Assembly (NCBI GenBank): GCA_947471745.1
Contig: CANJKZ010000010.1
Span: 5,017,001-5,081,000, forward strand
Length of the DNA stretch: 64,000 bases
Reading direction: 5' to 3'
From: Closterium sp. Naga37s-1
Taxonomy: Eukaryota; Streptophyta; Zygnematophyceae; Desmidiales; Closteriaceae
The notes beneath the pieces were generated by a model. That model saw only the letters and a program-made list of their open reading frames with translations. It made no database searches and was not told where the DNA came from. Position numbers and translations under genes: made by a program. Shown in pieces: positions 56,820-64,000 of the stretch (its first letter is position 1; every line of letters begins with the position of its first letter).

Positions 56820-59800
56820 ATGGCGGCTCTCACTCCCTCCGTTCTTCCCTATCCCACGCTTCTCTTTCCCTGGCTCTCCGATAGTAGCCATCAGGCAGCA
56901 AATACCACTACCGTCGGCAGTCTGCCAGAAGCAGCGTCATTGTCGACATTGTTGTCGCCTCCCGATTCCCACGATGGCACCAGAGGTTTCACCTCCTTGC
57001 TTTCCCTCCATCCATCCACCACTAGTAATGTCACTTCCTTCCTCACCGCCGCGTCGTCCGCCGCGAACTCCGGGGCCAATTTCTCCGCAAACGCCGCGGT
57101 GGCCGCGATCGACGCCGTCTCGCGCGGCAATTTCTCCGAACCTTACTACTCAGCCGCCGCATTCTCTCCCATTCCATCCGTCTCCACGGCAATTCTCGGC
57201 CCGTCCGCCGCGCCGCCGCCGGCGCCGCCTCCGCAATTCGTAGATTCGTTCTGCAAGCCGCAGTTTAACGGATCGTGGGAGTCAATCACGAACGAGCTAG
57301 GCGCTTTCACGCCCTGCTTCATCGACATTGTCGTACTCGGTACAGCGTACCTCGCTATGATTCTTCTAGCCGTGCTGCGGCTGTACGTTCTCTACACCAC
57401 CCCCCGCGCGCAGCAGCGGGCGGTTGCGCCAGGGTGGCGCGGGGAGCGGGGGATCGTGGCGGCTGCTGCGCTGGCGCTGACGTGTGCGGTGGTCCCGCTG
57501 ATGCAGCTGAGCGCTCGCGTGTCACTGAGCTCCTTCTCTACAGATGCGGATTTACCGCCTTATGAGGTGAGTCACAGCTTACGTGGCACAGTGACTTTGG
57601 AGTTGACTCAAAAGGCAGCTGAACGCTCGTGTGTCCTGGAGCTCCTTCTCTACAGATGAGGGATTGCCTCCTTATGAGGTAATTGCCGTATATGCTTGAC
57701 TTTTCCAATGCATTAAGCATCTCGATTTCTCACTTCCTGTCTGCCCTGTAATTCTCTTGGCCCCTGCTGAAACCCTAGCTTCTGCGGTTCTTTTCTGGGA
57801 GCTGCTGGCTCTGAGGCGATGCAAGCACCCAGTTGTGAGATCTGAGGCGGTGCAAGCACACATCGTTTCGTTTTCTTTTCCGAATTCAACGCCTTCGTGC
57901 TCCTCCCTCGCCTGGAGCCTCACGTCACATCAGCTGCTCACTTGTGGGAGTGGCGGCGCATTGCGGTCAGGGCGCGTGGGTGCCATGCTGTTTAACTCGC
58001 TGGTTTCCTCTGCTGCCCCCTTTCATCCCATGCTCTTCCCTAGGTCTGCTCCTTGATCCTCGCGTTCCTCGCCTGGGCGCTCACAGCAACGGCTCTCTTC
58101 TGGGAGCGCAAGCGCATGGCAGTGAAGGGCGCATGGCTGCTGCGGTTTGCAGTGCTCTATGTGATGGTGGGGCAGCTGGCGAAGCTGAGATTCGTGCTCA
58201 TTCTGCAGCAGGACTTCCAGGCGTGAGTGCTTTGTATGGAACGGAGTGCCCTGGCAGCTGACCACGCTGACATCTGGGCTCCCATCTTGCAGGGCGATTT
58301 CTGGGCGTGAATGCGCTCTGGTAGTGTCACATTGTGATTGTAACGGGGCAATTGACTGTTGGCAGGTGCATTGCTGCTCCTGACATTCACCACGAGTTTG
58401 GGAGTAGTTGCCCACTTTTCAGGCGCCGCAAAAGGGTGAATAGCTGCTGTGCTGTGCTGCTGACACTCACCACGAGTTTGGGAATGGTTGCCCAAAAATT
58501 CCGAGTTATGGCAAGTGGTGATTGTGGATGTGGGCTTGTTGTTGAGAGGCGAGAATCCTCCGAACCAGTCCACTCATTCATTGCTTTCCGTCTATTGTAT
58601 CCCCTTAACAATTGGTGGCTGAACCCAGATTCTTCCCCTTTACGCGTTTGCATGCTTTCCGTCCTTCCCAGTTTCTTTGTGGAGCTATTCTTTGGCTACA
58701 CATCAGCCCATGTAAGTGTTAATGGCAACTCTTGTGCAACAGATGTGCAACAGAGAGAGAGACTTTACTTGGATAAAGTCCCTCCTCCAATCACTCTTTC
58801 AGCTGACACAATTGTTTTTCTCTTTCTCCTCCTTTACCCACCGCTCCGAGCCGAGCCCCCACCGCCACTTTTCACCCCCCCTCCCCCTTCCCTTCCATCT
58901 CCATTGTTCGTAAGTTCGCCTGGAATGCTTCAGGTCTTTTTAGTCATGTTGGCCCACTTTTTCTTCCTCTGCTTCTTCTTCCTCTCCTTTGTCGTCATTA
59001 TTCCTCCCTCTCGTTCCTCCCCCCTCCTTCCGCTCCCCTTTCAACCTCGCTTGCTGAATCCCTTCATCCCTTGCCTTTCCTCCTCCACCCTCTCTCTCTC
59101 TCTCTCACATTCCCTCCTCCCCCCTCCTCTTGTACCCCCCTTCGTTCCCCCTTGTTCCCTCTTGTTCACCCCAGGTGCTCCTAGGCCTGCTCACGCTCTT
59201 CTTCTTCCCCAACCTGCTCCTTAAGAGCACCCTTCGCCAGGCTTATTCTCCTCTTCCGCTCTCTCTCCTTCCCTTGCGCCCACTTTGTACCTCCCTTCTT
59301 CCCGTTTCTTCCCCCTTCTTGCACCCCCAGGTGCTCCTAGGCTTGCTAGCGCTCTTGTTCTTCCCCAACCTGCTCCCCCAAGAGCACCCTTCGCCAGGCC
59401 TCTCCTCCTCCTCCGCCCTCGCAGCCGCAGAGGCAGAGGCAGCACCACTCTTGCCACCTGCAGCAGCAGCAGCAGCAGGGGCAGCAGGGAGTGGTGGTGG
59501 TGCGGGGTATGTGCCTTTGGCTGCAGGGCCTGTGGGTGGGGCGGAAGGAGAAGCAGCGGAGGAGGAAGGAGATAACCAGGGGCAGGTGTGCCCTGAAGAC
59601 CACACCAGCTTCATTAACCGTACTGTTAGCTCTCACCTGTTCCTTAAACCCCACCGCTGTACCTTACACCTTAAATCCCAAAAAGTGCACTTGTGGCACC
59701 TCAGCTTAAACCCGAGCTTCGTCAGCCATGACCTCTGATCTGATCTGATGCTGCACTTGTGGCACCTCTTATCTGATGCTGCACTTGTGGCACCTCTTAT

Positions 59801-61907
59801 CTGAGCCCTAAACCTCACATTCGTTTACCTTACATGTTAAACCTGAAGAAGAAGAGGGTGCTGTTGAGTTGAGCTGTACCCGAGCTTCTCCGAGCCGGCA
59901 CCCTTCTCCTTCCCTAGGAGGAGTGACTTGACTGGCCTGGCCCCATGGATGGATCATGGAACCATCTTGCAGCATCTTAACTGGTCCCACTTCCACCCTT
60001 CCCCTTTTGAGGCGCCTCAATAGTGCAGCATCTTGATTGGTCCCATTTCCCCCGTTTCCCCATTCCCTCTCCCCCCTAGGTCTGACGTTTGGCTGTATGA
60101 CGCCTCTCATAACCACGGATACCGCATTTTGATATGTCTCAACCCCTCCGACCCCCCTCCTCCTGATAGTTCTGATGTTTGGGCGGATTGGACTGACCTC
60201 TCATGGCCATGGGGTGCCACGTTTCGAGATGTCTCAACTCCCCCCTCCCTCCTCCTCCCTGTCCCTCCCTCCTCCCCCCCAGGTCTGACGTTTGGGTGGA
60301 TGACGCCTCTCATGGCTACGGGGTACCGGCGCCCGTTGGAGGACAGCGATGTGTGGCGCCTGAATGATGGCGACCGCACTGCCACGGTGTATGGCAGGTG
60401 AGCGTGTGTGTGGGTTGAGTGTGCGTGGTTCTATCTATGAGCCTATGGGTGGGTCTGTGAGGCATGAGTCATACCGATTGCGCGTTGAAGCACTGCGATG
60501 TGTGGCGGCTGAACGATGGCGACCGCACTGCCACGGTGTATGGCAGGTGTGTGTGTGTGTGTGCGCGCGCGCGCGCGCGCGCGTGTGTGTGTCGATCTGT
60601 GTGTCTAAGAGTCCATGGGTCTATGGGTGTGTGGGACATGAGTGGGACCAATTGCCCATTGAAGCACAGCGATGTGTGGCCTCTGAATGATGGCGACCGC
60701 ACTGCCAAGGTGTATGTATGGCAGGTGAGCGTGTGTGTGTGAGTCTGCGACCTGTCTCTGACACATAACAGACACATGGATGGCGCACCGTGTTTTTTGA
60801 GAATTCTCAAAAAACACGCTCCATAACAGACACATGGATGGCGCACCCACCAAGTGTTGTCCATGGAGGCAGAAATGTGTGGCGGCTGAGCTGAGCGATG
60901 ACAGCTGATTCTGGTCAGCCGCCACACATCGATGGCAACCGATTCTGGTCAGCCGCCACACATCGATGGCAACCGATTCTGGTCAGCCGCCACACATCGA
61001 TGACAGCTGATTCTGTTCTTCGCTCACCTCCACCCCACCCATCCCCCCAGCAGTTAGAGCGTGAGTGGAGGGAGGAAAAGGGGTGCCCTAAGGCCACGGA
61101 TGCCCTGATTTGCCCATGCGGACACTCTCGCAAATCTTCTTTTTTTGAGTCGACTCAAAAGTCTAAGGCCATGACTGCCCTAATGTGCTTTTGAGGCGCC
61201 TCAGAAGCCCTGGTGCCATGACTGCCCTGATTTTCCCATACGGACACTCTCGCAAATATTCTCGACTCGCCTCTCCACTCCGCTTTTCTCTTGCCTCTCC
61301 GCTTGGCTTTTTTCTCGCCTCCGCACAATCCCGGCAGGTTTGAGCGCGTGTGGAGGGAGGAGAAGGGGCGCCCCAAGCCGTGGCTGCTGCGTGCCCTGCA
61401 CTCCTGCTTTGGCCGCCGGTGAGGGGAGAGGATGTGTGGGAGGGATGGGAGGGATGGGAGGGAGGGAGGGATGGGAGGGAGAGACGGATTGGAGGGAGGA
61501 GAGGGATGGGAGGTATGGGAGGGGAGGCGAAAAAAGTGTCATCGGGCTTTAATTCGTTTCAATACTTGTGGTCACCTACACATGCACCACGCATATACCA
61601 CTTGTTGTAGAAAAACATCTGTGTGACAATGTATAATCAAAAGTCAGCCCATACTTGTGGTCGCCTACACATGCACCACACATATATACCATCTCACAAC
61701 TCCTTCATCGTGTTTTGATTTGTTTGTTTCAATACCTGTGGTCGCTTACACATGCACCACACATATGCCATCTCACCACCCCTTCCCTTCGCCCACCCCC
61801 TTGTTCTGCCTTCCCGTCCCTGTGTTCTTCCCTATTCTTCCCTATTCTTCCCTATTCTTCCCCGACCTTTCATCACTAACAGGTTCTGGTGGGGTGGTTT
61901 CTGCAAG
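56820..61907 (+). CDS. second ABCC transporter gene, first six exons
   Basis: Paralogue of the gene at 12119-45930, in the opposite orientation and truncated by the window end. Exons: 56820-57566, 58044-58220, 59331-59619, 60283-60397, 61338-61418 and 61883-61907, 478 codons, all phases and nearly all exon lengths as in the first gene (177, 115, 81 and 25 nt are identical; exons 1 and 3 differ by indels). It begins [12 protein letters not shown] and reaches FWWGGFCK in the micro-exon 6. TMD0 and the start of TMD1 are covered. No stop or frameshift is seen, so it may be functional. It also shares the presumed GC donor of intron 2. Echoes occur at 57597-57680 (exon 1 end), 59175-59226 (exon 3 start), 60483-60547 and 60640-60730 (exon 4), and about 61050-61100 (exon 5). 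Confidence 0.88.
60789..60818. repeat. 30-bp perfect palindrome, AATT centre
   Basis: The core TTTTGAGAATTCTCAAAA with arms CGTGTT. It starts at the base after the first copy of a 26-bp direct repeat (60763-60788); the second copy is at 60822-60847. In ABCC-2 intron 4. Confidence 0.96.
61143..61210. repeat. TCGA- and GCGC-centred palindromes at duplicated segments
   Basis: TTTTGAGTCGACTCAAAA at 61143-61160 and a GAGGCGCCTC palindrome near 61195-61204, each between copies of an intron segment containing CATGACTGCCCT and GACACTCTCGCAAAT. Confidence 0.85.
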
Positions 61908-61939
61908 GTATGCTTCCCTCTTCCCACTTGTATGCTAGT

Positions 61940-62400
61940 TTGGCCTTTCAACCTGCGTGGAAAGGGAGAGCTGCATTCTACATGCTGACCAGTGCACTCT
62001 CATTTCATGCCTGTCCAAAATCGGTTCAACTTGTGAGGCGCCTCAAAAGTGGAAAGGGAGAGCTGCACGCTACATTCTGACCAGTCACCAGTGCACTCTC
62101 ATCTCATGCCCGTTCAAAATTGGTTCAACTTGTGAGGCGCCTCAAAAGTGGAAAGGGAGAGCTGCACTCATGCCGACCAGTCACCAGTGCACTCTCATCT
62201 CATGCCTGTCCAAAATTGGTTCAACTTGTGAGGCGCCTCAAAAGTGGAAAGGGAGAGTTGCATGCTACATGCTGACCAGTCACCAGTGCACTCTCATCTC
62301 ATGCCTGCCCAGTTGATTCTTCTCAAGTTTTGAGACGTCTCAATACTCAACCTGCGTGGAAAGGGAGAGTTGCATTTTACATGCTGACCATTGCACTCAC
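61940..62400. repeat. about 100-bp tandem array with a palindrome at each junction
   Basis: Five units of an intron segment (GTGGAAAGGGAGAGCTGCA ... GGTTCAACTTGTGAG). Junctions carry GAGGCGCCTC at 62035-62044, 62134-62143 and 62230-62239, and GAGACGTCTC at 62332-62341, each followed by CAAAA or CAATA. Confidence 0.92.
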
Positions 62401-62649
62401 ATGCCTCTCCCTCAAGTTGTTTCGTGTCAAGAACACCCACCCGCCCTCCCTTTGTGGGTGCCCCAGCGTGTATCTTAAGGGCGTATCCCAGCCAAGTGTC
62501 AAGAGGGCTAGTGTCATGACACCAACTCATTCTCGCACGTCAATTTGTCCAAAAATGACAACATGCCAATTGCATGGGTTCCCGCCTCCTGAGGTTGACA
62601 CCAACTCATTCTTGACACTAGCCTGGGATACGCCCTAAGCCATAATTCC

Positions 62650-64000
62650 ACCATTCCATGCCATCCTATTCCATCCCATGCCATCCTCTACATGCCATCA
62701 CATCCCATGCCATCACATACCATGCCATCACATCCCATGCCATCGCATCCCATTCCATCACATCCCATGCCATCACATGGCATTCCATCACATCCCATGC
62801 CATCACATCCCATGCCATCACATCCCATGCCATCACATCCCATGCCATCACATCCCATGCCATCGCATCCCATTCCATCACATCCCATGCCATCACATGG
62901 CATTCCATCACATCCCATGCCATCACATCCCATGCCATCACATCCCATGCCATCACATCCCATGCCATCACATCCCATGCCATCACATCCCATGCCATCA
63001 CATCCCATGCCATCACATCCCATGCCATCACATCCCATGCCATCACATCCCATGCCATCACATCCCATGCCATCACATCCCATGCCATCACATGGCATGC
63101 CATCACATGGCATGCCATCACATCCCATGCCATCACATACCATGCCATCACATCCCATGCCATCGCATCCCATTCCATCACATCCCATGCCATCACATGG
63201 CATTCCATCACATCCCATGCCATCACATCCCATGCCATCACATCCCATGCCATCACATCCCATGCCATCACATCCCATGCCATCGCATCCCATTCCATCA
63301 CATCCCATGCCATCACATCCCATTCCATCACATCCCATGCCATCACATCCCATGCCATCACATCCCATGCCATCACATCCCATGCCATCACATCCCATGC
63401 CATCACATCCCATGCCATCACATCCCATGCCATCACATCCCATGCCATCACATCCCATGCCATCACATCCCATGCCATCACATCCCATGCCATCACATCC
63501 CATGCCATCACATCCCATGCCATCACATCCCATGCCATCACATCCCATGCCATCACATCCCATGCCATCACATCCCATGCCATCACATCCCATGCCATCA
63601 CATCCCATGCCATCACATCCCATGCCATCACATCCCATGCCATCACATCCCATGCCATCACATCCCATGCCATCACATCCCATGCCATCACATCCCATGC
63701 CATCACATCCATGCCATCACATCCCATGCCATCACATCCCATGCCATCACATCCCATGCCATCACATCCCATGCCATCACATCCCATGCCATCACATCCC
63801 ATGCCATCACATCCCATGCCATCACATCCCATGCCATCACATCCCATGCCATCACATCCCATGCCATCACATCCCATGCCATCACATCCCATGCCATCAC
63901 ATCCCATGCCATCACATCCCATGCCATCACATCCCATGCCATCACATCCATGCCATCACATCCCATGCCATCACATCCCATGCCATCACATCCCATGCCA
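62650..64000. repeat. 15-bp satellite, about 89 copies, running off the window
   Basis: Units of CATGCCATCACATCC in ABCC-2 intron 6. Variant units (CATTCCATCACATCC, CATCGCATCC, CACATGGCAT) recur in blocks about 120 bp apart in the left third, and a 1-bp deletion recurs at about 63711 and 63950 (about 239 bp apart), showing higher-order copying. The long minus-strand frames over it are by-products. Confidence 0.96.

Noticed and set aside
62666..63996. Long minus-strand frames (MAWDV and GCDGM repeats)
   Set aside because: By-product of the 15-bp satellite; two frames are open at once.

Overview
The window is nuclear DNA of a eukaryote in the green-plant (streptophyte) lineage. The evidence is plant-type ABCC transporter genes cut by many short GT-AG introns, hevein-domain GH18 chitinases, a plant-type O-fucosyltransferase, an intron-less tRNA-Asn(GUU), a Ty1-copia element with an initiator-Met primer site, and degenerate TTTAGGG-like tracts. 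I cannot name the species. The high GC, very abundant minisatellites and early-plant-like gene set would fit a streptophyte alga or an early-diverging land plant (inference).

Layout. (1) 1-632: 3' end of a GH18 chitinase (+). (2) 1382-7281: a decayed duplicate of the last five exons of an ABCC gene (-), holding an array of about 17 copies of an exon end. (3) 7590-8340: tandem copies of an unrecognised exon-like segment. (4) 9546-11586: a second GH18 chitinase (+) with a frameshift and a destroyed active site. (5) 12119-45930: a complete 28-exon ABCC (MRP-type) gene on the minus strand. Its exon lengths sum to exactly 1900 codons. Intron 12 carries a 5.7-kb Ty1-copia element, itself hit by a 506-bp hAT-type MITE. 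Intron 2 carries a 3.5-kb hAT transposon with an apparently intact transposase. (6) 46853-46926: tRNA-Asn. (7) 47918-52648: a five-exon O-fucosyltransferase-like gene (-). (8) 53563-55353: an intact CBM18-GH18 chitinase (-). (9) 56820 to the right edge: the first six exons of a second, divergent ABCC gene (+), whose sixth intron is a 15-bp satellite running off the window.

The chitinase/ABCC pairing occurs three times (1-7281, 9546-45930, 53563-64000), so the region grew by segmental duplication and inversion.

Two things look new. First, almost every exon has partial same-strand copies ('exon echoes') in the neighbouring intron, usually including one splice site. Second, many such small tandem duplications carry at their junction a palindrome with the core TTTTGAG-NNNN-CTCAAAA. 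The four central bases are themselves palindromic (TCGA, AATT, ACGT or GCGC), the outer arms differ at each locus, and perfect examples reach 44-48 bp. I see no known element that explains this family. All coordinates and splice sites were read by eye, and there was no database search.
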